Below, piece by piece: positions 46,320-57,900 of a DNA stretch of 64,000 nt. The position numbers and the translations under genes are program-made. The stretch comes from Pomphorhynchus laevis (Eukaryota > Acanthocephala > Palaeacanthocephala > Echinorhynchida > Pomphorhynchidae): NCBI GenBank assembly GCA_012934845.2, contig WNNJ02001684.1, positions 1 to 64,000 on the forward strand. Reading direction: 5' to 3'. The notes beneath the pieces are model-generated. The model searched no databases and was not told the origin of the DNA. It saw only the letters and a list, made by a program, of their open reading frames with translations. Positions within the stretch are counted from its first letter, which is position 1. Each line of letters starts with the position of its first letter.

Positions 46320-46400
46320 AATAGAATCAGCCTGTACTTTATGTCATCTGTAGGAACTACTTTGATAACAGGTTTTGGCTATGCCGCTCGAGACAACATA
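46320..46400 (-). repeat. Dispersed hairpin module next to the LINE, right
   Basis: ctgtaggaactactttgata then acaggttttggctatgccg and gacaacataacaacg match the left partner at 42955-43035. Confidence 0.55.
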
Positions 46401-47039
46401 ACAACGTGGTTGAAAGAATACGATGATTTACCCACAGTGTGGATTTACTATTCATTATTATTAATTTTTGAAGCTTTCGTTGTTATTTCCCCTGAAATGT
46501 GATTAACTAGAGAATTAATTTATTCTATAGAATCTACCATCCGCCCATAAAACTTTTACACTTACGAGTTTTCCCATCTAGATATATTTTGGGGTTCCTG
46601 ATTATCAAGGATACCTTATCTGTCCCCATCTATTGATGATATATAGGAATAATATTGATGATTGATCTTCAATATTATTTTTATTCCGAGATACTTTATT
46701 ACAAGTTCTGCGTGGCATCTTTCGATGTTGGCGGAAATAAATTGACAAGCATATTTACACAAACCATACCAGAACAAAAGAAACGGCAGAAATAAATTGA
46801 CAAGCATATTTACACAAACCATACCATAACATAAAAGAAATCGCAATAATAATTGAACTAAGGTTCTTAGGAATAATAAACCCAAACTACATAATAATAA
46901 GAGCTAATTAACGCAAATGCCGTAAGAAAATATTCAATTGAGTAAACAAAAGTTATCCCTTTTGTGTATTCTTAAAATTATTTTTGGAATTAATATTGAA
47001 TAGTGTTTTTAGAAAAGAAAAACAAATATTTATTTTTAT
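46400..47039. other. Spacer with a short tandem duplication
   Basis: About 65 bp containing gaaataaattgacaagcat and atttacacaaaccatacc is duplicated in direct orientation at about 46730-46835. No gene recognised. Confidence 0.5.
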
Positions 47040-47695
47040 GTAACAAATGCGTGCCGGCGCACGCTTACATGACCACGAAAAGATCTAAATCATGTGTCGA
47101 GAAGGTGGATACGGAGGCGGCTTTGAATGCAATAAAGGTGGGACCGCGGCGGACGTCGAGAGGGATCTGATTCTAGGCGAGTAGGGCGGTTACGAGGAAG
47201 GATCGGATACCGTAGTTGTTAGAGGAATTGGGAACGTGGAGTAATCGGGAATTACAGGAACGCAGTTATAGAGAGGTGGGGCGAGTGCCATCTAAGAAGG
47301 GAGGTTGATGAACGATGGGGAGCCGACAGTGATTAGACAAGAAGTTACGATAAGAAGGCGGAGTTGTATGCGGATGTGGATGGTGGCTAAGAGAGTTGGG
47401 CAAAATATGTGGATGTGTGGTCAAAGCGACGGAGACGTAGGAGCAATCGAGCGGCGGAGTTGATGATGCGTTGTAAGGGTAAGATGATGGATTTTGGAGA
47501 ATTGGCGAAGTGGTTGAGGCAATAAACGATTTTAGGGAAAAGAAGCTATCAAATAAGAGACATACAAGAACGGAAGTCGATAAGCGTGCGGATACGGCGG
47601 GTATATCGGAGAATAAAGGTAGACGAGCGAACCTTGTTTTGAACGAATGGTTTAAGGGAAAGGTGATCATTGAAATGGAATCCTAAGAAAGTAAG
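47040..47695. other. GC-rich, purine-rich island, family unknown
   Basis: An abrupt compositional island (gtgccggcgcacgcttac, ggtgggaccgcggcggacg). An open minus-strand frame at 47266-47670 is Ser/Pro/His-rich and looks like an antisense shadow. Plus-strand frames have several stops. It resembles decayed coding DNA from a foreign element, like the island at 22.84-23.34 kb. Confidence 0.35.
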
Positions 47696-48256
47696 AAAAT
47701 ATAACAGTATTAATTTCAATTACCTTATAAAAGTTTTCAAAATGTGTTTTAATTAAATAAGTATTTAATTTATATAAACTGATAGAAGTTTTTAATGTTA
47801 ATTTAACAGCACTGCATATAAACCAGCTTTATTTGATTTTTATGTAATTTCGGATTCCAATGTAATAATTTTATCTAATTTGTGCACCTTTTATCCATTA
47901 TGGAACAATAACGTATAATAATTGTTTCTAAACTTAAATTACTACGTTCATATGTTGGATTTACATTTAAATCATTAGAATTAACCTCTTTATTAGTATA
48001 TCATAATAAAGCTTTTTGCATATGAAGACAAAGTTATTACTAGCTTTATCAATAGTTGTTATTATATAGTTATTCTTTAATTTAGTAAGTTCTTATACAT
48101 ATCTTTATTAATTTTATCTTTCCTTTTATAATTGTTTGTTATTTTTATTTCTATCTAATTATAGTTTAATTTCTAAATTTATTCATTTTGTGTGTTCTAA
48201 AAATTCTTTTGTAGAATTAATACTGAAATAGTGTTTTATACCGGTATAAATTTCGA

Positions 48257-48454
48257 TTACCTACAATATTTTTTAAAGTGTGCTTTAATTTCTTTAAGTA
48301 TTTTATTCATATAGACAAAAAGTGGTTTTAATGTACATTTAAAAGCACTACATATGAACCTAGGTTTTATTTGATTTTTGTGTAATTTTAGATTCCAATA
48401 TAATATAGGTATAGTTTTATTATCTGATTCAACCTTTATACCCTTTTTATCCAT
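48257..48454 (-). pseudogene. RT fingers fragment of the Penelope-like element
   Basis: PILYWNLKLHKNQIKPRFI and CTLKPLFVYMNKILKEIKAH match the P.LYW.PKLHKNP.K.R.I....C.TKPLS...T..L..IK block of this RT clade. Related copies are visible near 47.75-47.95 and 49.55-49.75 kb. Confidence 0.75.
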
Positions 48455-49087
48455 TATAGAACAGTGACTTGTAATAATTGTTTCTAAACTTAACTCACTG
48501 CGTTCATATGTTTATATTTAAATAATTATAATTAACTTCTTCATCAGTATATCATAATAATGCTTTTTTACATATAAAGACAAAGTTATTACTGGCTTTG
48601 CCAATAGTTGTTATTATATAGTTTTCTTTTAATTTAGTATGTTCGGTATACATATATTTATTAATTTTATCTTTCCTTTTGTAATTGTTTGTTATTTTCA
48701 AAAACAAGTCATTGGGCTACTATTACCTCCCATTGGAACACCTTTACTTGTCTAAATATAGATGTCCCTACTTTTAAATAATTTTGATTTATTAAAATAT
48801 TTAAGGATTCTATTAATTCAATTTTATCCATATATTTATATTTACTTGATGGTTTAATTTTTGTTAGATAGGCGTTATAATTATTATAACATATATATGT
48901 ATATCTTTTCCGAATATAAGGTTAATTAATTTTACTAACGCTTCTTTAATATCTACTAAATCTAGATTTGTATAAAGCGTACTAAAATCATATGTATTTA
49001 TATTTTGAAAATTTATTCCTTTTGTCTGTTCTAAAAATTATTTTGTAGAATTAATACTGAAATAGTGTTTTATATCAGTACTAGTAC

Positions 49088-49262
49088 ATAATTCACATTG
49101 ATTCATTCATTGATTGCCGTCTGCCAATCCTCCTCTGCATCCAGTAGTGAGAGGGATCTGGCACTAATGAGTCATTGTGATGACGAAACGGCATTCGTCA
49201 TTCTTTCGCGTCTGGCTTACATGTTTTACAAGAAATTCACGCGGAATTGTCTCACTCTCCTC
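49088..49262 (+). other. GC-richer insert inside the Penelope-like element
   Basis: About 175 bp (from gattgccgtctgccaatcc to cacgcggaattgtctcactc) unlike the AT-rich element around it. It sits between two direct copies of the segment beginning aaaatatttaaggattctat. Possibly a small insertion; family unknown. Confidence 0.4.
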
Positions 49263-50005
49263 AAAATATTTAAGGATTCTATTAATTCAATTTTATCCAT
49301 ATATATATTTACTTGATTGTTAAATTTTTGTTAGATATGCGTTATAATTATTATAACATATATATGTATATCTTTTTCCGAATATAAGATTAATTAATTT
49401 TACTAACGCTTCTTTAATATCTACTAAATCTAGATTTGTATAAAGCGTACTAAAATCGTATGTATTTATATTTGAAAATTTATTCCTTTTGTCTGTTCTA
49501 AAAATTCTTTTGTAGAATTAATACTGAAATAGTGTTTTATACCAGTATTAATTTCGATTACCTTACAATATTTTTTGAAGTGTGCTTTAATTACTTTAAG
49601 TATTTTATTCATATAGACAGAAAGTGGTTTTAATGTACATTTAAACGCACTACATATGAACCTAGGTTTTATTGGATTTTTATGTAATTTTGGATTCCAA
49701 TATAATATAGGTATAGTTTTATTATCTTATTCAACCTTTATACCCTTTTTATCCATTATAGAAGAGTGACTTGTAATAATTGTTTCTAAACTCAACTCAC
49801 TACGTTCATATGTTGGATTTACATTTAAATCATTAGAATTAACCTCTTTCATTAGCATATCATAATAAAGCTTTTTGCATATGAAGACAAAGTTATTACT
49901 AGCTTTATCAATAGTTGTTATTATATAGTTATTCCTTTAATTTAGTAAGTTCTTTATACATATCTTTATTAATTTTATCTTTCCTTTTATAATTGTTTGT
50001 TATTT

Positions 50006-50719
50006 TCATTTTATTTTTAATTTTATCAAATATATAATCTTTCCAAATTTTATCTTAGATATATTCGAGCTTTCACTATTAATCAGCTTACTAAAGTAAT
50101 CATTTAAGTTATTATATAACGAATTGTAAATTTTATTTTTGTCGTTGTTATTATTTAATCTATATTTATACCCTTTTGATAGCAGCTTTCTTAATTCACA
50201 ATTTTCAATTAATTCTAGATTATGGGTACATATATGTTCATTTATTTTATCAAAACTAAGACTTTTACAGTTGCATGCTGTTTCCATTATGTTTTTAATA
50301 TTATCGTTAAATATTGATTTTAATTCTTTATAATAATTACACATTGTTTGTTCTAATGGCGGTAACACTTTATACCTTATTTTAGGAATATATTTACTTA
50401 AATCTGACCCTATTATTTCTTTACTTTTAGAATTATTTAAAAGTCCGGCTATATTTATGTTATCTATACATTTATTAATGAAGTTTATGGTTAATGTATA
50501 TTTTCTATTGTTATTATTTACATTTATTGTATGATTATAGTATTTTGTATTACAATAACTGTCTATTATACAACTTAGCCTATCATAGTCGTTAATTAAT
50601 TTTTGATTTATTGAACATATGATATCTTTAGAAAAACTTCTTATATTTACATAAAGATCTTTTAGCTTATTATCACTTAAAAGTTGTTTTAATATTTCTA
50701 ATTGTTCATTTATATACAT
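50006..50719 (-). pseudogene. Connector and RT N-terminal region of the Penelope-like element
   Basis: 237-residue open frame, Asn/Lys/Ile-rich like the host DNA. Its C-terminal half reads ICTHNLELIENCELRKLLSK then GYKYRL, matching the H..TGDL.II.N..LR.LL.KGPKYR block that precedes RT in Naiad-type elements. A basic stretch (PVKRKPRSHGDKRNRKNR, near 50725-50795) lies just before it. Confidence 0.75.
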
Positions 50720-50910
50720 ATCTTTTTTAATATTTTTAACTCTATTTTTCCTATTCCTTTTATCACCATGACTTCTTGGTTTGCGTTTAACCGGATTATT
50801 ATAATATAGTTATAATATAGTTTGAATAATATGCTCTAAAATTCCTTGTACCACGTCATTCAATCCTAATGGGTACATGGAATAAGCGTTTTAATCCAAA
50901 AATCTTCTTT

Positions 50911-51339
50911 TTATAGTAGTTTTTGATTTAATATTGATATGTTTTCTTCGATAATATGTTCTAAAATAAATAATTTACAGTTTTTAATATCATGTCCTAT
51001 TAATCTCATATGTTTATGAAATATAGTTTGACTATTATGCTGTATATTATATATGTGTTGCCTAAACCTAGTTTTTAACATTTGATATGTTTTTCCTATA
51101 TATTGCAATCCACATGTACATTGTATTAGATACACTACACCTGCGGTATTGCAGTTACAATTATTATTAATATTTAATGAAAAACATTTGTTTGTCGTAT
51201 TACTTACAATACAATTATTATTTATAACATCACAAACTATACAATTTTTTCTGTTACATTTAAAAGATTTAAAATTAAAATCATTAGTTATTACGTATTT
51301 TATATTGTAATAATACATATTTTTTTTAAAATACCCCAT
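50911..51339 (-). pseudogene. N-terminal zinc motif and GIY-YIG endonuclease of the Penelope-like element
   Basis: 142-residue open frame. CNRKNCIVC and further paired Cys precede GVVYLIQCTCGLQYIGKT, the GIY...YIG core, then RFRQHIYN (catalytic Arg and His) and a later Glu in LFILEHIIEE. The endonuclease nicks the target for primed reverse transcription. The start at 51339 is the first Met of the open frame. Confidence 0.85.
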
Positions 51340-51804
51340 TTTAAAATTGGTATGTGCGGCCCGCGAGATTGAAATTAATTAAAATATGACACACCTGTTG
51401 TAAATTAACGAATTCTGTAAAATCTGATTAGATATGATAATTACTATGACATTTATACTCCAGCAAATTATTATAATAAACCCTGACCACTGATTATTAG
51501 AATCAACACTCACATATTGCACATCATATCCACCGATTTATTTAATAATTCTGCTAAATAACTTGATTTGAATTTCTAACCGTGTCGAAGAAGATTTAAT
51601 AATCTTCTAATTAAATATAAGATTTAATCCCCTCTTTACATAATATATTAAGGTTTGTATAGAAAATAGCCAATGATAATAAATATTATTGAACAAAAAT
51701 GCATTAATAAAAGATAGTTTTCATTGGATGCAAACAGTCAAAATACAGAACGATTCAAAAAAAATTCACATTTAATTAGCAAAAAAAACATTCAATTTGC
51801 GAAA

Positions 51805-51941
51805 CTACTTATTGCGAGATATTACTGATCTTATGCTTTCTTCGAAGTAAGTTATGTCCGTTGATCGACTTGAACGACGACTACTGAAAGTCCCTGGTTC
51901 TAGAAAACTTCCACTCCGTGATCTAATTGTGACTGTATTAC
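51805..51941 (-). CDS. Ser/Arg-rich terminal exon of the kinase unit
   Basis: The acceptor cttttag joins in phase 1 to the second Ig (G|GT, Gly) and reads NTVTIRSRSGSFLEPGTFSS, RRSSRSTDITYFEESIRSVI, SRNK, then TAG at 51805-51807. No strong phase-1 donor lies before the stop, so it looks like a true last exon. ATTAAA at 51771-51776 and AATAAA at 51537-51542 (minus strand) could be its poly(A) signals. Confidence 0.72.
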
Positions 51942-54900
51942 CTAAAAGACAAATATGTTAGTCAAAAATTTCGTGTACTTGTAGATGTAAATAATTATCA
52001 AATTATTAAAATTAAAACTATTTATTAATTATTAATAAAAATACTAATAAAACTATCCACGGTTATCACGACCTCTAATTCACATGTTTGCCTATTCTTA
52101 CCTTTCAAAGATGGGCTTAAAAGATATCGGTATGCTAATAATAATGGAATATTTGATTGCTAATGAGTTACGTTTGATAAATGTAAATTTATTTAATGGA
52201 GTCTAATGCTGATAGGCAAAGTATTCAAATATATTATTACTTCATTAATAAAACTATTTATTAATTTATTAATAAAACTAATATATTAATAAACTATTTA
52301 ATAAATAATTAAAACGTGCAGAAATAAATAATCATTTATGTAAAGATATGAATTTATGTAACAATTATGTATGTTTTGGTGCAAATTAGGATATTATTTT
52401 AGTTAAGATAGTAGATTGTAAGAAATAAAAATTTTATTCTTTTGTTCGCAAAATTTTTCCGTGTCATTTTTCGTCTAAGGAAATTCGATCACCTCTATAC
52501 CACACTATAAATTGGCTTAAAGTTTCGGACTGCTCTTTATACCCAACTTCAAATAACCTCAAACAATCACCCCCTTTAATAAGATTTTAAATTATAATGT
52601 TTAAATAATTATAAAATCTTATATAATATTTTTTCATTTAAAATTATGTATCTTTATATTTAATTTATTTTTAATTTATTGGTAGTTAATTTCAAATCTA
52701 CTGCTTATTTATTATTTATATCATATTTACTTCGTTATTTATTTTATTTACTATTTATTTCTTATCCGTTGTATTTTCTTATCTACTATAGTCTTTACTT
52801 ATAATCTTTTATCTTTAATTATTTATATATAATTATTATAAAATTTAATTTTAAATTTTAAATTTTAACTTGATCTTTTATTTATAACTATTATAATTAT
52901 TTTTTATTTATTTTTTAATTTCTTATAAAAAATTTACATACTCATTTAGTTGATCTGATTTGTTGATCTTGATTTATTATATTTTATTTTCGAATATAAG
53001 AGACTACTATAATAAAATAATATTATATTATAATATTATAATTTTCTACTGTCTGATTTATTATATAATGTCTATCTCAATATAATATTTATTAGACAAT
53101 TCATAATAATTATTTTAAATTCCAACTTTATAATTCCAGCTCAATTAATAAGGATTGAACTTTATTTATTATCTACCTTTATTTGTTTATCAATTTATCA
53201 GTCATAATTTATAATTATGATTTATCCTGATTTATTACATTTTATTTTAAAATATAAGAGACTGAATTTATTATTTTTATATTTCAATAGTTAATTTCGA
53301 ATCTACCATTTATTTCTTATTTATTTTATTAAATGGTAGATTTATTTCTTATTTGTTGTATTTTCTTATATATTTAAATATTTATTATATAATGTCTCTA
53401 TATGATGTTTGTTAGTCAACTCATAAAACTTAAATTTGTTATTATCTTTTAATATTATAATTTATATCGCTTATATTTGCTTTTCTACTGTCTTATTTAT
53501 TCTATTTTAATATTATAATTTTTATTTCTGTTTACTTTTATCTTTTTATTATTTGCAGTAAATTTCTAATCTATCGTTTATCTCTTATTATTTACTTCAT
53601 ATTAACTATTTATTTCTTAACTGTTGTATTTTCTTATCTATTATCTTATTACTCAATATGATGTTTATTAGTCAACTAATAAAATTAGATTTTTTTATTC
53701 TTTTATAATATTATAATTTTATTTAAATATTTTAATTTTAAACTTTAATTTTATATAAATAAATATCGTGTGAAATCTTATAAAATTATTATAATAATAT
53801 TAAATAATACTCAATTATAATATTATGATATATTAAAATAATAAATTTCGAATCTACTGCTTATTTATTTTTTATTTTTTACCTATTTCCTTATTTATTT
53901 TATTTACTATTTATTTATTATCGCTTATATTTTACTATCTACTATCTTATTTATTAATAAATTTTATTAATAAATTTTATTAGTCAACTCATAAAACTTA
54001 AATTTTTTATTATCTTTTAATATTATAATTTTTATCGCTTATATTTGCTTTTCTACTGTCTTATTTATTCTATTTTAATATTATAATTTTTATTTAAAAA
54101 TTTTAATTTTAAACTTTAATTTTATATAAATAAATATCGTGTGAAATCTTATAAAATTATTATAATAATATTAAATAATACTCAATTATAATATCATGAC
54201 ATATTAAAATAATAAATTTCGAATCTACTGCTTATTTATTATTTATTTTTTACCTATTTCCTTATTTATTTTATTTACTATTTATTTATTATCAGTTATA
54301 TTTTCTTTATTTATAGTCTTTTATCTTTAATTATTTATATATAATAATTATTAATAATTATTATTTTTTATTATATAATGTCTATCTCAATATGATGTTT
54401 ATTAGTCAATTAATAAGGATTGAATTTTATTTATTATCTACCTTTATTTGTTTATCAATTTAAAAGTCATAATTTATAATAAACTAAGAGAACACGCCCA
54501 TCGGAGGTTCTCTCACAGGAATTGTCAGTAGTATAGATAATTATTGTAATCAGTTGAACAAGTAGAACTTTTATTGTAATCAGTTGAATGATCAGAACTT
54601 TTATCTGTGTATATATTATCTCATTTTAATCGTTAAAGTTTTGCTTTAATTTTTTGATATTTTTACTTCGATTTTCAATTGATTAAATAAAATTAATTTG
54701 GTATTTAATTAATCGCCAATTAGTAATTGATTGTAATTAATTTATTAGTCATAATTAAAACTCAAGTAATAAATTAATTGTTTAATTGTTTTGTGTATCG
54801 AGTCAAAAATAAAACTTTTCAAAATTTAATATCGTTTTAACAATTATAAGATCAGGATTATGAACAAATTAGCGAATTAAATTCATTTTTCTAAAGTGAA

Positions 54901-57900
54901 ATGTAGTATTTAGTCTTTCAAGAAACGACATATCGTGAACATAAATAGTTGTTAATTTCCATTTTTACTCAAAAAATTTATTGACAAATTAAATTGTTTA
55001 TTTATATAATAAAAATCACATTTAATTTAAAAAAGTAAATTCTATTAATCAATAATTTCAATTTACTAATTGTCGGTAATTAAAATTAATGAAAAATAAT
55101 TATTTTAATAATAATTTAATTAATTAAATGATTAATTAAATAATTAATTATTAATATCATTAATTAATAATAATTAAAATTAATTGCGTTATTAGCTTAT
55201 TGATTCACATTAAATAATTTTATTTTCCTTACTGGCTTACCTGTTACCAGCAGTTGACAATATGTTTCGGCAACACCCACACTATTTACTGCAACGCATT
55301 TGTATATTCCACTATCTTCACTGCTAACAGTGAAATAATCTAGATTACAAACTCCATGAACGTCACTTATTTCGTAATTATAACCGGATTGCAGCATAGG
55401 TTGGTCATCTTTAAACCATGTGATCTTGGGAGTTGGTATACCACTGTATGTACACATTAATTTCACTGGTTGACCAGCAGCAACTACTCTTGATCGTAAT
55501 TGATACGTAAAGGATGGCCCACGAGTTTCTTCTACCCATGATGTCTCGATAGGAATGCGCACACGCCTACTTTCGAAATACGACTGCATTATTTGCGGCG
55601 GTTCTATTTTTTCAGTTATGGCTTTATAAATACAAAGATATTATCGATGAAGACATAAAGAAAGAGTACAGATAATTTGAATATTTTCTGGTATAATAAA
55701 ACCAGAACATTAAAACAGGCTATTATAGGAACACCTGTAATTATTTTAAAAAATAATATAATTACAAAATAAAATAATTAAATATTAAAAATAAAATAAT
55801 TATATAAAATAAGACATCGGATAATGTGTTTGTGTTAATACTAGATCTGTCATTTCAACGTCGAAGTAAAAAACATGATCGAATAATTAATTTATTTCGT
55901 TTTAATAATTAATTTCTTTTTTCGAAATTGTATTAAAACATTAATTGCAAATATTATATAGGCTTGTGTGCTTTCAAATATTTAATAAAGTTTTGATATT
56001 CACAAAAGAAAACTGACATCAGAGTGAGCTAATAAATGTTTCATTAGCTCGCTTTGATGAATCGTGTACCTTCATCCATAATAATGTTACATTCATCTTT
56101 TTTGTATAGTATTTTCATCTTTCATTTTATAAGACACATGTTATGTCCCTTTATAGCATATAAAATATACAGTTAAGCATATCTATTATGACATATATGT
56201 TATATATACATGGTATATTATTTATTATATAAATAACATATTTCTATTATCTGCTATATATCAATTTATATATAATCAATTTATAAACTATTATATATAA
56301 TTATAATTATAATTATTATATATAATTCATATTATATATTAAGTAGTGTAATAAATATTAATCTTATGTCAATATTATTTAAATATCAACTATTTATATC
56401 CGTTATTGTATCGGTTATATATAAGGTTGTATTTAAAATAATAAATCTATATATTTATTATATCTAATGCATGCATTCAAGCACATTGCACACATTTGAC
56501 AATCGTAATTTGTAAAATAATTCTAAAAGAGTACATGACATCAGAGCGAGTTGATAATTATTTCATCAGCTAGCCTCGATAAATCGTCTACCTTTATCGA
56601 TTAAAATACAACACCCATTTTTAAGATCAAATGGTTGCATTATTTTATGCACAAGTTTTGCTTTAATAGCATATAAATATTAACATTTAATGATCTTGAT
56701 TTATCAAGTAGAGTCGATAATTTTACTGTCATAGAATATTGACGAAAAATGCACTCGTACACTACCATTTACTTCGATTTTCAATTGCTAATATCAAATT
56801 TTCTTAATTGTAATTATTTTTGATGAATTCAATGGCATTTCATTGTTAAAGATCATGCTTCAATTCAACAGCAATACTATACATTTCAGTATTCATGAAA
56901 CGTTTCAGCTGATGATCAAATGCTTACATATAATGTTTCGTGTTTAGTTCACGCTTAATCAATTAATCTGCTGATTGCAGAGTTTCTAAATTAAAGGATT
57001 TATTTTTTTTACAATTTATCAATTTAATTGAAATAATGCCTAATTTTAAATTAAATCAGTAATGTTAAGAAAATGTGAATATACGAATTGATCATTGCGA
57101 TTCTTAAACTAATCATTTATAGTTTCTTGATTTAATTTCAGTTTTAATATCATGTGCAACACTTATTCGATTAAAATTGATAGAACTACTTTATAATTGC
57201 TTAAATCCTAGTTTAAGTCAACAGCAATACGAAAAAAATCATTATTGGTAAACCTTATCAGTTTTTGATCCAATACCTGAATTTGACGTATCATTTATTA
57301 CTATTTACGCTGATGATTGTTCGACTCACCTGCAATATTAAGTTTTACTGAATTAAAATGGCTATATTTCAAAGGTCAATATTGTTTAAAAGAAAATAAT
57401 TTATTTGACGGCAATAAGTATTCATTTACTTCCAGTCAATTTATCTGTAATTACGCTGCCACAAGTGCCGTCAAATTACCATTAAGAATTTCTATTATAT
57501 TTTATTAGGTATTAATTAAATCCTAAATACCCTAAAAAGTATAAAATCTTTAATTGATTTAATAACAAATCATTAATTTACGAGTTATTAATGACAATTA
57601 TTCTTTGTATTAAAATCTCCTGTTCGAATATGAGTTTACCTTGAACTATTAAGGTCCGTTCCATAGACTGTTCACCATATTGATTTGATACGACGACTTC
57701 GTAGTTTCCTTGATCTTCTTTAGTACATTTGCGTATTTCCAGTAAATTAAGAGTACCCTTTGACGATTTTACAAAGCGAAGTGACTGCTTTATTTCTTTA
57801 CCATATCGACACCTACAATTAATTACAAATTCGAAAACACAGATGTAGTTTCTATTATTTAGATGCAAGAAAATTATTTATACCACAATCTGGCTTTTAT

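Larger units (their letters stand above)
47700..51345 (-). mobile_element. Penelope-like element with permuted (Naiad-type) domain order
   Basis: Read on the minus strand, a Cys-rich GIY-YIG endonuclease comes first (51339-50911), then a linker and RT N-terminal region (about 50800-50006), then RT palm fragments further left. Canonical Penelope elements have RT first and GIY-YIG last; the Naiad clade has the order seen here. The RT part is broken and contains internal duplications (segments near 47.8, 48.3 and 49.6 kb are related, as are 48.8 and 49.27 kb). The element lies directly downstream of the kinase-gene stop exon. Confidence 0.78.

Noticed and set aside
47266-47670. 134-residue Ser/Pro/His-rich minus-strand open frame
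   Set aside because: Its composition is what the complement of a purine-rich island gives. There is no motif, splice context or codon pattern to support a gene.
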